The notes under the pieces are model-generated. The model did not search any database and was not told the DNA's origin. It saw only the letters and a program-made list of their open reading frames with translations. This document shows positions 9,355 to 18,639 of a stretch of DNA of 64,000 nt, piece by piece (positions within the stretch are counted from its first letter, which is position 1; each line of letters opens with the position of its first letter). Made by a program: the position numbers and the translations under genes. Origin of the DNA: Faucicola sp902506215 (GTDB lineage: Bacteria > Pseudomonadota > Gammaproteobacteria > Pseudomonadales > Moraxellaceae); NCBI GenBank assembly GCA_016888885.1, contig CP069437.1, positions 558,001-622,000 on the forward strand, written 5' to 3'.

Positions 9355-9864
9355 ATGGATATGCCATACGTAGAATTAGAAACCACCATGGGTAACATCG
9401 TTATCGAACTGAATCAAGAAAAAGCCCCCAACACGGTGGCAAACTTCTTAGAATACGTTAAATCAGGTCATTATGATGGCACGATTTTTCACCGCGTCAT
9501 TGACGGTTTTATGATTCAAGGTGGTGGTATGGACGCCAACATGACAGAAAAATCTACCAATGCCCCAATCCAAAACGAAGCAGATAATGGTTTAAAAAAT
9601 GAAGTCGGCACGATTGCGATGGCACGTACTTCTGACCCACATTCAGCGACTGCGCAATTTTTTATCAATGTAAAAGACAATAGTTTCCTAAATTTTTCTG
9701 GTAAAAACCCACAAGGCTGGGGCTATACGGTGTTTGGTAAAGTGATTGAAGGCATGGACATTGTCAATAAAATCAAAGGTGTACCGACTGGTAAATATGG
9801 TTTCCACGCTGATGTACCAACCACGCCTGTGGTGATTACCCATGCAAAAGTCATTGAGAAATAA
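9355..9864 (+). CDS. ppiB: Cytoplasmic peptidyl-prolyl cis-trans isomerase (cyclophilin B type)
   Basis: Cyclophilin that accelerates proline isomerisation during folding. There is no signal peptide, so it is cytosolic. The 169-residue chain is one cyclophilin domain with the active-site Arg in FHRVIDGFMIQGGG and the substrate-groove sequence SATAQFFINVKDN. The C-terminal part contains GWGYTVFGKVIEGMD. The start at 9355 is set by AGGAG 6 nt upstream. Only 9 nt separate it from lpxH, which probably depends on the same transcript; the pairing of ppiB and lpxH is common in gammaproteobacteria. Confidence 0.95.
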   Translation: MDMPYVELETTMGNIVIELNQEKAPNTVANFLEYVKSGHYDGTIFHRVIDGFMIQGGGMDANMTEKSTNAPIQNEADNGLKNEVGTIAMARTSDPHSATAQFFINVKDNSFLNFSGKNPQGWGYTVFGKVIEGMDIVNKIKGVPTGKYGFHADVPTTPVVITHAKVIEK

Positions 9865-9873
9865 TTTTCTTAT

Positions 9874-10677
9874 ATGCAAAGTTTTGCAGATTTGGTCACC
9901 GATAATCCCTCTGCTATTGCGCAGGTTATTATCAGCGACTTACATTTGAGCATGAATGAGCCTGCCACTAATCCTTTAGGGCAGGCTTTTTTAGATTTTT
10001 TAGATAAATTGGCTTTACTGCCTAACCTAAAACAGTTTTTTATTCTCGGTGACTGGTTTGAATCTTGGCTAGGGGATGATGTTGCCGATACAGACACCTT
10101 AACAGATGCGCTGCAACCGATTATAGCAAAGCTCAAAGCCTTATCCGATAAAAACTGCCAGATTTTTGTCATGCATGGTAATCGGGATTTTCTGCTTGGG
10201 CAGCAATTTTGCGACAAGTTTGGTGGGCAATTGATTTTTGAGCCGTTTTATTTGACGTTAAATGGCAAAAAAGTTCGCCTAGAACATGGCGATGCGCTGT
10301 GCACCGATGATAAAGGTTACCAACGCTTTCGCAAAATCATCCAACATCCTATCACTAAAAAAATTTTGCTCGCGCTACCCATCAAAAAACGCCAACAAAT
10401 CGCGCAAGATTTACGCCAAAAAAGCAAAACTGATAATGCCAAAAAATCCCTGCAAATCATGGATGTCAATGAACAAGCCGTCAAACAAGCGTTGCAAAAA
10501 GCTGATATATTGATTCATGGGCATACTCACCGCCCTGCTGCTCATCAAATTGGCGATAAAAAACGCTTAGTGCTCGGCGATTGGCGATTGAATGACAACA
10601 GTGTTAATGCTGTCATTGGCGTTACAATGTCGGGGCAGCTAAACTTGGTCGAATTTTTTTATACAGTTAATCGCTAA
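9874..10677 (+). CDS. lpxH: UDP-2,3-diacylglucosamine diphosphatase LpxH
   Basis: Hydrolyses UDP-2,3-diacyl-glucosamine to lipid X, the fourth step of lipid A synthesis, on the cytoplasmic face of the inner membrane. It is a calcineurin-type metallophosphoesterase with all metal motifs visible: ISDLHL, LGDWFE, MHGNRDFLLG, LEHGDALC and HGHTHRPA. The 267 residues are slightly longer than E. coli LpxH (240) owing to an N-terminal extension of about 18 residues. No obvious ribosome site precedes the start, which lies 9 nt after ppiB, suggesting translational coupling. The next gene starts one base after its stop. Confidence 0.95.
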   Translation: MQSFADLVTDNPSAIAQVIISDLHLSMNEPATNPLGQAFLDFLDKLALLPNLKQFFILGDWFESWLGDDVADTDTLTDALQPIIAKLKALSDKNCQIFVMHGNRDFLLGQQFCDKFGGQLIFEPFYLTLNGKKVRLEHGDALCTDDKGYQRFRKIIQHPITKKILLALPIKKRQQIAQDLRQKSKTDNAKKSLQIMDVNEQAVKQALQKADILIHGHTHRPAAHQIGDKKRLVLGDWRLNDNSVNAVIGVTMSGQLNLVEFFYTVNR

Positions 10678-10678
10678 A

Positions 10679-11164
10679 ATGTTATCAAAGAATTTACTAT
10701 TATTTGTTGCGGTAGTTTCAATCATAGTTACAGTAATTTTTTCTTTTATTGGCAATTTTAATTATCACAAAGCGGCTCACACTTATCAAACTATCGAGCA
10801 ACAAGGCATTAGAACCTCAGCCTATTCTACAAAGACTCGTTGCAATAAAGGACGCGGACTATCAGCCACGCGTTTATATCGTTATGTAGTTAATCAAAAA
10901 CAATATTTTATAGACACTGTACCTGAAGACCCTAGCTTAGATATTTGCGATAAGCAATCTTTAGGTGATAGCATTACCATCTATTATTTACCTAGCAACC
11001 CAAATACTAAACTATCAAAAACACAACTTCAGCAAGGTGTGTCGAGCCAAATCAGCTATTATTTTTTGAGTATAATTTTTTCGATAGTGTTTTTAGCTTA
11101 TTGGATTGGCACCAAGTATTCATCCTATAAAGAATGCCAAAAAACCCGTTTAATTGAGAAATAA
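10679..11164 (+). CDS. DUF3592-type membrane protein
   Basis: The 161-residue protein has two membrane segments, one near residues 5-25 (LLLFVAVVSIIVTVIF) and one near 128-150 (YFLSIIFSIVFLAYWIG). They flank an extracytoplasmic domain of about 100 residues containing YRYVVNQKQYFID and the YYLPSNPNTK motif typical of DUF3592 proteins. The function of that family is unknown. It begins one base after the lpxH stop and is surely cotranscribed with ppiB-lpxH. A terminator follows directly. Confidence 0.8.
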   Translation: MLSKNLLLFVAVVSIIVTVIFSFIGNFNYHKAAHTYQTIEQQGIRTSAYSTKTRCNKGRGLSATRLYRYVVNQKQYFIDTVPEDPSLDICDKQSLGDSITIYYLPSNPNTKLSKTQLQQGVSSQISYYFLSIIFSIVFLAYWIGTKYSSYKECQKTRLIEK

Positions 11165-11189
11165 AAAAGGCGAGCATTGCTCACCTTTT
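11164..11189. terminator. Terminator after the ppiB-lpxH-DUF3592 operon
   Basis: Stem AAAAGGcGAGC/GCTCaCCTTTT with a 3-nt loop. It is usable on both strands and also serves tkt. Confidence 0.7.
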
Positions 11190-11208
11190 AGCAAGTCAAC
11201 AATTAAAT

Positions 11209-13206
11209 TTAAACAACCGCTTTCACGGCTCGAATGACCGCATCAGTGGTGATGTTAAAGTATGGGAATAAGTCTTTGGCAGGGGCAGACTCACCAAAGG
11301 TGGTCATACCCACGACTTTACCATCAAGCCCTACAAACTTGTACCAATAATCGATATGGCTGGCTTCAACCGCCACACGGGCACGCACTTGTGGTGGCAA
11401 CACGCTGTCACGGTAGTTAATTTCTTGCTTGGCAAACACTTCAGCACAGGGCATTGATACGACGCGCACGCCCAAACCTTCGGCAGTCAACGCAGTATAA
11501 GCATTCATGGCAAGCTCAATCTCTGAACCTGTGGCGATGATGATGGCACGTAGCTCGCCTTGTTCTTTGGCTAGTATATAGCCACCTTTGGCAATATTGG
11601 CTACTTGTTCGATATCTCGCGCTTGGTGCGGTAGGTTTTGACGGCTAAAAATCAGCGCGGATGGGGTTGATTTGGCTTTCAAGGCTTCTACCCATGCCAC
11701 GGCTGACTCGACCGTATCACAGGGTCGCCAAGTATGTAGATTTGGGGTAGCACGCAGGCTAGCAAGCTGCTCGACAGGTTGGTGAGTGGGTCCATCTTCA
11801 CCCAGACCGATTGAGTCGTGCGTATAGACATTAATGACGCGTTGTTTCATCAAAGCTGACATACGCACCGCATTGCGCGCATATTCCATAAACATCAAGA
11901 ACGTCGCCACATACGGAATAAACCCGCCATATAAGGCTATACCATTGGCAATTGCCGTCATACCAAATTCACGCACACCGTAGTGAATATAGTTGCCTGC
12001 CGCATCATCTTCGAGCGCTTTGGCATTTTTAAACCAAGTCAGATTTGACCCTGCCAAATCAGCAGAACCGCCCAGCAGCTCTGGCAATAATGGCTGCAAG
12101 GCATTGATTGAATTTTGGCTGGCTTTACGCGTTGCAATGTTTTCTGGGTTATCTTGACACGCCTTGATAAACGCCTGTGCTTGTGTCTCAAAATTTGCTG
12201 GCAAGTCACCATTCACGCGGCGAAGTAATTCACTGGCAAGCTCTGGGTAAGCGTCTTTATAAGCATCAAATTCACTTTCCCATGATTGCTGTAGCGCTTG
12301 ACCTTTAACTGTGCAATCCCACCCTTCATAAATATCGTCTGGGATTTCAAAGGCTTCGTGCTCCCACTTGAGTGCTTGACGGGTGAGCAAGATTTCATCC
12401 GTACCAAGGGGTGCGCCATGTGAGGCCTCCAAGCCTTGCTTGTTGGGTGAACCTGCGCCAATCACGGTTTTACAGATGATGAGTGAGGGTTTATTTTTTT
12501 CATCAATGGCATTTTGGGTCGCTTGGGTGATGGCATCGGTATCGTGACCGTCAACTTTTTGCACTTGCCAGCCATAAGCTTCGAAACGTTTTTGGGTGTC
12601 ATCTGAAAACCAGCCTTCAACGTCACCATCAATCGAAATACCATTGTCATCATAATACACAATTAATTTGCCCAGTTGCAGCGTACCGGCTAATGAGCAA
12701 ACTTCATGCGAAATACCTTCCATCAAACAGCCATCACCTAAAAAGCAATAGGTTTGGTGGTCAATGACTTGATGACCGTCTCGGTTAAATTGCGCGGCTA
12801 GGGTTTTTTCTGCAATCGCAAAACCAACAGCGTTGGCAATCCCTTGACCCAACGGACCTGTGGTAGTTTCCACACCTGCGGTGTAGCCATATTCAGGGTG
12901 ACCGGGGGTTTTAGAGTGCAATTGGCGGAAATTTTTGATATCCTCAATACTAACGTCATACCCTGTCAAGTGCAGCAAAGCGTACTGCAGCATTGAGCCA
13001 TGACCATTTGAAAGCACAAAACGGTCGCGATTTAGCCAATTTGGGTCGGTTGGATTGTGCTTTAAAAACTTACGCCATAACACTTCAGCGATATCTGCCA
13101 TGCCCATCGGCGCGCCTGGATGTCCAGAATTGGCTTTTTGCACCGCTTCAAAAGCTAAGGCACGGATGGCGTTGGCAAGACGACGTTCAGAAATTGGGAT
13201 TGTCAT
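11209..13206 (-). CDS. tkt: Transketolase
   Basis: Thiamine-diphosphate enzyme of the non-oxidative pentose phosphate pathway that moves two-carbon ketol units between sugars. The 665 residues match bacterial TktA. Motifs include NSGHPGAPMGMA at the N-terminus, the TPP motif GDGCLMEGISHEV (near 155), YDDNGISIDG and THDSIGLGEDGPTHQPVEQ (near 470). The start has AGGAAA upstream. It is a single gene, convergent with the lpxH operon, with a terminator between it and murU. Confidence 0.97.
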   Translation of the reverse strand: MTIPISERRLANAIRALAFEAVQKANSGHPGAPMGMADIAEVLWRKFLKHNPTDPNWLNRDRFVLSNGHGSMLQYALLHLTGYDVSIEDIKNFRQLHSKTPGHPEYGYTAGVETTTGPLGQGIANAVGFAIAEKTLAAQFNRDGHQVIDHQTYCFLGDGCLMEGISHEVCSLAGTLQLGKLIVYYDDNGISIDGDVEGWFSDDTQKRFEAYGWQVQKVDGHDTDAITQATQNAIDEKNKPSLIICKTVIGAGSPNKQGLEASHGAPLGTDEILLTRQALKWEHEAFEIPDDIYEGWDCTVKGQALQQSWESEFDAYKDAYPELASELLRRVNGDLPANFETQAQAFIKACQDNPENIATRKASQNSINALQPLLPELLGGSADLAGSNLTWFKNAKALEDDAAGNYIHYGVREFGMTAIANGIALYGGFIPYVATFLMFMEYARNAVRMSALMKQRVINVYTHDSIGLGEDGPTHQPVEQLASLRATPNLHTWRPCDTVESAVAWVEALKAKSTPSALIFSRQNLPHQARDIEQVANIAKGGYILAKEQGELRAIIIATGSEIELAMNAYTALTAEGLGVRVVSMPCAEVFAKQEINYRDSVLPPQVRARVAVEASHIDYWYKFVGLDGKVVGMTTFGESAPAKDLFPYFNITTDAVIRAVKAVV

Positions 13207-13254
13207 TGGCTTTCCTATATTGCAGAATTAAATTTTGTCGTATGTAACATGCTA

Positions 13255-13288
13255 AAAATAAAACTGTGACAAATTTTATCACAGTTTT
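13255..13288 (-). terminator. Terminator of amgK-murU
   Basis: A perfect 10-bp inverted repeat AAAACTGTGA/TCACAGTTTT with a 9-nt loop is followed on the minus strand by TATTTTT. It lies between murU and tkt. Confidence 0.8.
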
Positions 13289-13372
13289 GGGTCAATTTTT
13301 TAGCTTTAACCGTTTAGTTTGCTCGGCTTTCAAATAAAAGCAAAATGGCAAAAGATGCAATTTTCTGTCAAA

Positions 13373-14071
13373 TCACTTGTTAGCCGACAATTTTTGGTTC
13401 AAATTTTCTAAACGCGCAAGCGTGCCGACATCGACCCACGCCTCGCTCAGCAAATCGCCAATTACCAAACCGGCTTGTATGGCTTGTTTGAGTAGTGGCG
13501 CAAGCGGCGCAGTCTCCCCTACCTTGACCGTATCCAATAATCTTGGTGACATCACACTAATCCCTGCAAAGGTATATTTTGGCGTACCTTCTACCTTGAC
13601 CATGCCATTTTCTAAGGCAAAATCGCCCGTTGGGTTGTGCGCCGCTTGGTCGGTGAGTAGCAAATAAGCCTGCGAATCATTTAATTGAAGCTGGGTTAGC
13701 TGGGCAAAATCAAAAGGCGTCCACACATCCCCATTGACCAAAATAAATGGCTGGTCTTTTAATTTACCAGTAGCCAAAGCCAGCTTGATACCACCGGCTG
13801 TCTCAAGCGGTTCTTCGGGTTCAATCGACCAATGAATGGTGACACCGTATTGACTGCCATCCCCGATTGCATTTAGCAGTTTGTCCGCAAGCCATGACAC
13901 ATTGATGGTAATATCGGTGATACCTGCTTGTTTGAGTGCTTTGATATGCCATACGATAAGCGGTTGCCCGCCGACTTCGACAAGTGGCTTTGGCGTGGTT
14001 AAGGTTAAAGGGCGCAGCCGAGTGCCTTTACCTGCGGATAAAATCATGGCTTGGGTGATGGTGGTTGACAT
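13373..14071 (-). CDS. murU: N-acetylmuramate alpha-1-phosphate uridylyltransferase MurU
   Basis: Makes UDP-MurNAc from MurNAc-1-phosphate and UTP in the peptidoglycan-recycling bypass that avoids the MurA step targeted by fosfomycin (known from Pseudomonas putida). The 232-residue nucleotidyltransferase shows the N-terminal signature AMILSAGKGTRLRPLT, the substrate stretch PKPLVEVGGQPLI and the metal-binding region VNGDVWTPFDF. AAGGAT lies upstream of the start. It lies 6 nt downstream of amgK in the same operon, which is the conserved arrangement. Confidence 0.93.
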   Translation of the reverse strand: MSTTITQAMILSAGKGTRLRPLTLTTPKPLVEVGGQPLIVWHIKALKQAGITDITINVSWLADKLLNAIGDGSQYGVTIHWSIEPEEPLETAGGIKLALATGKLKDQPFILVNGDVWTPFDFAQLTQLQLNDSQAYLLLTDQAAHNPTGDFALENGMVKVEGTPKYTFAGISVMSPRLLDTVKVGETAPLAPLLKQAIQAGLVIGDLLSEAWVDVGTLARLENLNQKLSANK

Positions 14072-14077
14072 GGGGTT

Positions 14078-15220
14078 TTATCCTTGGATTTTTTGCTGAA
14101 AAGCAGGCGCGGCAGCGGCGGTCATCCAATCAGCAAATTTATCAAAAGTAGGACGCTTATCCCATTGGCTAATCGCTTTTAGACAAGTTAATAAATCATT
14201 GAAAACTTTAGGCAGGTTAACCAAATAACGGTCTTTGCCATCTCGCTCAAACAAGCGTACAAAAATTCCCAATACCTTAAGATGACGCTGCATACTCATG
14301 ATATTAAAATCCACGGTAAACTCTGCCAAACTTTTGTCAAGTTGCGCCAATTGGTGATAATGAGCCAAATGCGTGTTGACCCAGTTTTCATCATAGTTGA
14401 TATAGGCATCTCGCAATAAAGACGCCAAATCATAGGTGTAGGCACCGATGACAGCATCTTGAAAATCAATCACGCCCAACTCATCGGTGTGACTTAATAC
14501 CATCAAATTACGGCTGTGAAAATCACGGTGCACCACTACTTGAGGCTGCGCGATGACTTGCTGGATAATATCAGACTGCAAATCTTGCCACAGCGTCTCT
14601 AAGTCTGGGGTCATCGTCACGCCGATATAGGGTAAAAACCACTCGCTAAACAAGCCCATTTCTCGGCGCAGCAAGGCATCATCGTAACTTGGGATAACGG
14701 CTTTGGCGTCATTGATGTCAATCTTTTGAATCGCCAAAATTGCCTGCATCGCCTGCTGATAATAGCGAGCAGTTTTTGCCAGCTCGCCTGCATCCGTTAA
14801 ATCCTTGGCAATGACATCGGCAAAATCCGTGTTTCCCAAATCCTCAAGGACGATAAAACCTTGCTGTTCATCCGTGGCAATCATTTTTGGCACATGCACA
14901 TGACCTGCCATTAAGTTGCCCACAGCGATAAATTCTGTCACCGATTCTTTTTCTGGCGGCGCATCCATCACGATATAGTGTTGATTATCGACGGTTAAGC
15001 GATGATAGCTGCGAAAGCTGGCATCACCAGGTATTTTTTCATGCTGCAATGACTGATTTGGAAAAACTTCATTCAACCAAGTGTGCAGCTGTTGTTCCCG
15101 TGACTGTTCTTTAAGTGGCTGTTGTTCAAATGATTGTTGTTCAAGTGGCTCGGTATTTGATGGCGAAGCTGTGCTATCTGAAGGGTTTTGATTGGCAAGT
15201 TGTGCGGCAGGATGGTTCAT
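14078..15220 (-). CDS. amgK: N-acetylmuramate/N-acetylglucosamine anomeric kinase AmgK
   Basis: Phosphorylates the anomeric hydroxyl of MurNAc (and GlcNAc), giving the substrate for MurU. It has the aminoglycoside-phosphotransferase fold: VVHRDFHSRNLMV carries the catalytic Asp, and GVIDFQDAVIGAYTYDL carries the metal-binding Asp. The 380 residues exceed the usual length of about 340 because of an N-terminal 45-residue Gln/Glu/Ser-rich segment with imperfect repeats (EQQSFEQQPLKEQSREQQ). The true start may therefore be internal; no good ribosome site marks the first ATG. It is divergent from lptD, the same synteny as in Pseudomonas. Confidence 0.92.
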   Translation of the reverse strand: MNHPAAQLANQNPSDSTASPSNTEPLEQQSFEQQPLKEQSREQQLHTWLNEVFPNQSLQHEKIPGDASFRSYHRLTVDNQHYIVMDAPPEKESVTEFIAVGNLMAGHVHVPKMIATDEQQGFIVLEDLGNTDFADVIAKDLTDAGELAKTARYYQQAMQAILAIQKIDINDAKAVIPSYDDALLRREMGLFSEWFLPYIGVTMTPDLETLWQDLQSDIIQQVIAQPQVVVHRDFHSRNLMVLSHTDELGVIDFQDAVIGAYTYDLASLLRDAYINYDENWVNTHLAHYHQLAQLDKSLAEFTVDFNIMSMQRHLKVLGIFVRLFERDGKDRYLVNLPKVFNDLLTCLKAISQWDKRPTFDKFADWMTAAAAPAFQQKIQG

Positions 15221-15385
15221 AACGTGGGCTTACTCAATAAAAATAAGTTATGCTACCGAAAATCTGCGTATCTCTCAAGTGGCGTCTATCATGTTTGCAA
15301 TTTTAAACATCTTTTGCAATAGTATATTGATGGTGCTAGTGATATGATGTGAAGGTTTTTATATTGCGTCTTTGGTAAATGTCTA

Positions 15386-18373
15386 ATGAAAAAATTTGTG
15401 AAATTGTCGCCTATTTCGTCAACTTCTAATCGTTTAACTTCACATTCGTCTTTGCCAACCCAGCCTACACGCTTGCATCAATCATTACACCAAATTTATC
15501 GACATACCAATGTTTTAGCGATGACGCTTGGGGCGATGTTCACTACGTTGTATTCAACCTCAGCGCTTGCGGTGTTGCCGACAGCCGCCGTGACTAAATC
15601 GACTGATGCAGCGACAGCACAAAGCACACAAGCTCAAAACATTGAGGCACAAAGCACAGAAGCTCAAAACATTGAATCACAGATTATTGAAAAACAAAAC
15701 CTTGATACCTCAGCTGCAAAGCCCGATACCGATAGTAGTATCACCACCACCGCAGACAACGCTACTGCTGTCGATGTGACCACCAATCAAGGCATCACGC
15801 CGATTAGCGCGCCTGACATCAAAGCAAACTCTGCGCGTACTCGTCCCAACTTTACCCCAAATCAACAGCAGCAAGCCAGTCTAGATAAGCTCAAAACCTT
15901 TTATCAACCCAAAACCCAGCAAACCACGGACGATACTAGCGCCACGGTTGCTAATCCAACTTCTAATACAAATTTGCTGAGCCCGCTTACGCCTGATAGT
16001 CAACAGTCAGGCGCTCAAGCAAATCCGCAATCAAAAACAGGCAGCCGAAAAAAAGACGCCATGTGTCATGGCAACTGGGTATATCCCACCTCGACCATCT
16101 ATCAACAACAAGCATTAGCAGCAGCCGCTACCAATCAGCCCAATAGCAGTTTCCCAATTTATGCGTCGGCTGACTATGGCTATTATGACAATGAAAACTA
16201 CGCTGAATTGTCGGGCGATGTGCAAATCAACCAAGGTCGTCAGCAAATCTCTGCCGATAAAGTGGTCGTTAACGTGCAAGATGGCATTGCAGCCGCTCAA
16301 GGTAATGTCTTGTTGGTCGATGCCGCGCAAAGTCTCCAATCGACAGACGGCAACCCACGTGTAAGCCTTAAAGATAGCCCAAAAGGGGGGCTGATTACCG
16401 TTGCCGATGAACTGGCGTACCAAACGGATAGCAGCAAAGCAACCGCCAAAGATGTGGCGTTTGCCAGCGTACCGCTACAAGCGTATGGTTATGCCAAACG
16501 GCTCAATAAAGTCGATGAAAGCCGCGTTGAAATTGACGATGTCATGTTTACCACCTGCGCGCCTGACAATCCGACTTGGCAAATCAATGCCAAAAACATC
16601 GATATCAATACCGACACGGGTCGCGGTGAAGCCTATAATGCCACGTTAAAAGTCAAAAATACCCCAGTATTGTACCTGCCGTATTTTAACTTTCCGATTG
16701 ACGATCGCCGCACCAGTGGTTTTTTGTTACCACGCGGTGGCTTTAGTACGCAAGGGAGTTTTAATGTACAGTTACCTTATTACTTTAATCTAGCGCCAAA
16801 TTACGATGCCACTGTCACGCCGACCATTTTTACTGACCGCAATCCGATGTTGACGGGTGAGTTTCGCTATCTGACAGAAAAATTGGGTTATGGTAGTGTG
16901 TTAGGCTCTTATCTACCAAACGACAAACAATACAATGATGAAGACCGTACCCGCTTTTATTATAATCATCATTGGCAGTCAAAAGATATCCCTAACCTGT
17001 CCATTGATGCGCTATACCAGTATGTCTCAGATCCTAAATTCTTAAACGATTTTGAGACATTGGGTGACGAAACCGTTCAATTAAATTTACCGCGCCGCAT
17101 TCAAGCCAATTATTACAATGACTATTTGACTGCCCTTGCCAAGATTGAGACCTTTCAAACACTGGATCGAAATTTAACCGATTCAGACAAAATCTTGGAT
17201 AAAGACAAACCGTATGACCGTCTGCCGCAGTTATCGGTCAAATATCGTGTGCCTTGGGTGACCCAATTTGATTTGACGGGTATCAGCGATTTTGCTTATT
17301 TTAAACGCCCAATCAATGATGGCTCTGCGCCTGAGCAAAGCGGTGGCAGACTGTATAACAAACTCACTGCCGCCTATCCAATGACGCGAACTTGGGGATA
17401 CGTGACCCCATCAGTGAGTTTACAGCACCTTTACACCCAATTTGACCAAGAATCAGCCGATGCCAATGGACTGGATAAAAATAGCAAAAGCCAATCTATT
17501 TTTGTACCGCAGTTTAGTATTGACAGTGGCTTAAATTTCTTTAAAACCGGTACCCCATTTGGTAAATTTGATGACTCCTTGGGCGGCTATCAGTTATTAA
17601 GCCCACGCCTAAAATATGTGTACTCGCCCTATAAAGACCAGACTGACGTACCCAACTTTAATACCCGTTTGGCATCGCTCAATTTTTCGCAGTTGTATGA
17701 AGATTCATGGTTTTTGGGCTATGACCGCCTGCCCGACAACAATCACCTAACCCCTTCATTAAATTATCGCTATATTGATGGCAATGGTTTGACTCGCTTG
17801 GATGCCAGCGTGGGCAAACAAATTTATTTGAGTGATATTCGGGTACATCTTGACGATACTGATGATGGGTTAAAAATTGACAATACCGGTACCGTCTTTG
17901 AAGTAAGCACCCAACCGCATCAAGATTTTTGGGTGGATTTAGATGGCTCGGTTGATGACAACGCTAATTTAAACTATATCAACACCCAATTTCGTTATGC
18001 GCCAACTTTCAATAGCCTTTATAACTTAGGGTATATCAAACGTAATGAAAGTAGATTTGGACAAAAAGCCCTCTCTGCTTTCACCGGCTCTGCTGTTTTG
18101 CCTATTAATGATAATTGGCAGTTTTTAGGGGCTGTGCAATACGACAATGAGAAAAATCGTTTTAGTGATGCGTTAGCGGGCTTTACTTATGGTAGCTGTT
18201 GTTATGGCTTATCGATTTATGCTCGTCGTTATTATGATGAGTTAAGTGATAAAGACAGTGCTGACCACGCTATCATGGCAGAAATTAGCTTAAATGGGTT
18301 ATCCAATAAAGGTGATGGTCGACTGGCTAGCTTGATGCGTAATCGGGTATTGGGTTATGACCCTAGATACTAA
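15386..18373 (+). CDS. lptD: LPS-assembly protein LptD
   Basis: Outer-membrane beta-barrel that, with LptE, inserts lipopolysaccharide into the outer leaflet. At 995 residues it is longer than E. coli LptD (784). A signal peptide ends near TSALA (about residue 58). A Gln/Ala/Thr-rich low-complexity segment of about 150 residues follows, containing a 10-residue tandem repeat (AQSTQAQNIE then AQSTEAQNIE). The N-terminal Cys region CHGNWVYP, the OstA/jellyroll domain (about 250-430) and the barrel to the C-terminus are recognisable. The Cys pair in GSCCYGL near 930 is expected to form disulfides with the N-terminal Cys. surA follows on the same strand. Confidence 0.95.
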   Translation: MKKFVKLSPISSTSNRLTSHSSLPTQPTRLHQSLHQIYRHTNVLAMTLGAMFTTLYSTSALAVLPTAAVTKSTDAATAQSTQAQNIEAQSTEAQNIESQIIEKQNLDTSAAKPDTDSSITTTADNATAVDVTTNQGITPISAPDIKANSARTRPNFTPNQQQQASLDKLKTFYQPKTQQTTDDTSATVANPTSNTNLLSPLTPDSQQSGAQANPQSKTGSRKKDAMCHGNWVYPTSTIYQQQALAAAATNQPNSSFPIYASADYGYYDNENYAELSGDVQINQGRQQISADKVVVNVQDGIAAAQGNVLLVDAAQSLQSTDGNPRVSLKDSPKGGLITVADELAYQTDSSKATAKDVAFASVPLQAYGYAKRLNKVDESRVEIDDVMFTTCAPDNPTWQINAKNIDINTDTGRGEAYNATLKVKNTPVLYLPYFNFPIDDRRTSGFLLPRGGFSTQGSFNVQLPYYFNLAPNYDATVTPTIFTDRNPMLTGEFRYLTEKLGYGSVLGSYLPNDKQYNDEDRTRFYYNHHWQSKDIPNLSIDALYQYVSDPKFLNDFETLGDETVQLNLPRRIQANYYNDYLTALAKIETFQTLDRNLTDSDKILDKDKPYDRLPQLSVKYRVPWVTQFDLTGISDFAYFKRPINDGSAPEQSGGRLYNKLTAAYPMTRTWGYVTPSVSLQHLYTQFDQESADANGLDKNSKSQSIFVPQFSIDSGLNFFKTGTPFGKFDDSLGGYQLLSPRLKYVYSPYKDQTDVPNFNTRLASLNFSQLYEDSWFLGYDRLPDNNHLTPSLNYRYIDGNGLTRLDASVGKQIYLSDIRVHLDDTDDGLKIDNTGTVFEVSTQPHQDFWVDLDGSVDDNANLNYINTQFRYAPTFNSLYNLGYIKRNESRFGQKALSAFTGSAVLPINDNWQFLGAVQYDNEKNRFSDALAGFTYGSCCYGLSIYARRYYDELSDKDSADHAIMAEISLNGLSNKGDGRLASLMRNRVLGYDPRY
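15617..15676 (+). repeat. 30-bp in-frame tandem repeat in lptD
   Basis: Two nearly identical 30-bp units (first 15617-15646, second 15647-15676) encode AQSTQAQNIE and AQSTEAQNIE, in the variable N-terminal segment of LptD. Confidence 0.85.
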
Positions 18374-18413
18374 TAGATACTAAACGCCTTTTACGCAAAA
18401 AACTGTCTAAAAC

Positions 18414-18440
18414 TTGACGTTTTTTAGAATTTATTATGAT
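18414..18440 (+). promoter_or_regulatory. Possible surA promoter
   Basis: TTGACG and TATGAT are separated by 15 bp in the 266-bp gap between lptD and surA. The boxes are good but the spacing is short, so this is tentative. Confidence 0.35.
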
Positions 18441-18639
18441 ACAGACATACGCCAGCAAATATTATTGTATAAAATAACCCAAACTTTACAACATCACTTA
18501 GCAACATCCAAATCTAAGAAACTTGATGTAAGAAACTTGGTCAAAGACCAGACATTTTATCGAAATTGTTTTGCCACGATTTTTGAGTGATCAAATTTAC
18601 TTTTTTTATTTTTTGGTTTTTATTTTAAGGATACATGCC

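Noticed and set aside
13255..13288. Inverted repeat near tkt as a regulator operator
   Set aside because: Its position after murU, with a T-run on the minus strand, is better explained as the amgK-murU terminator.
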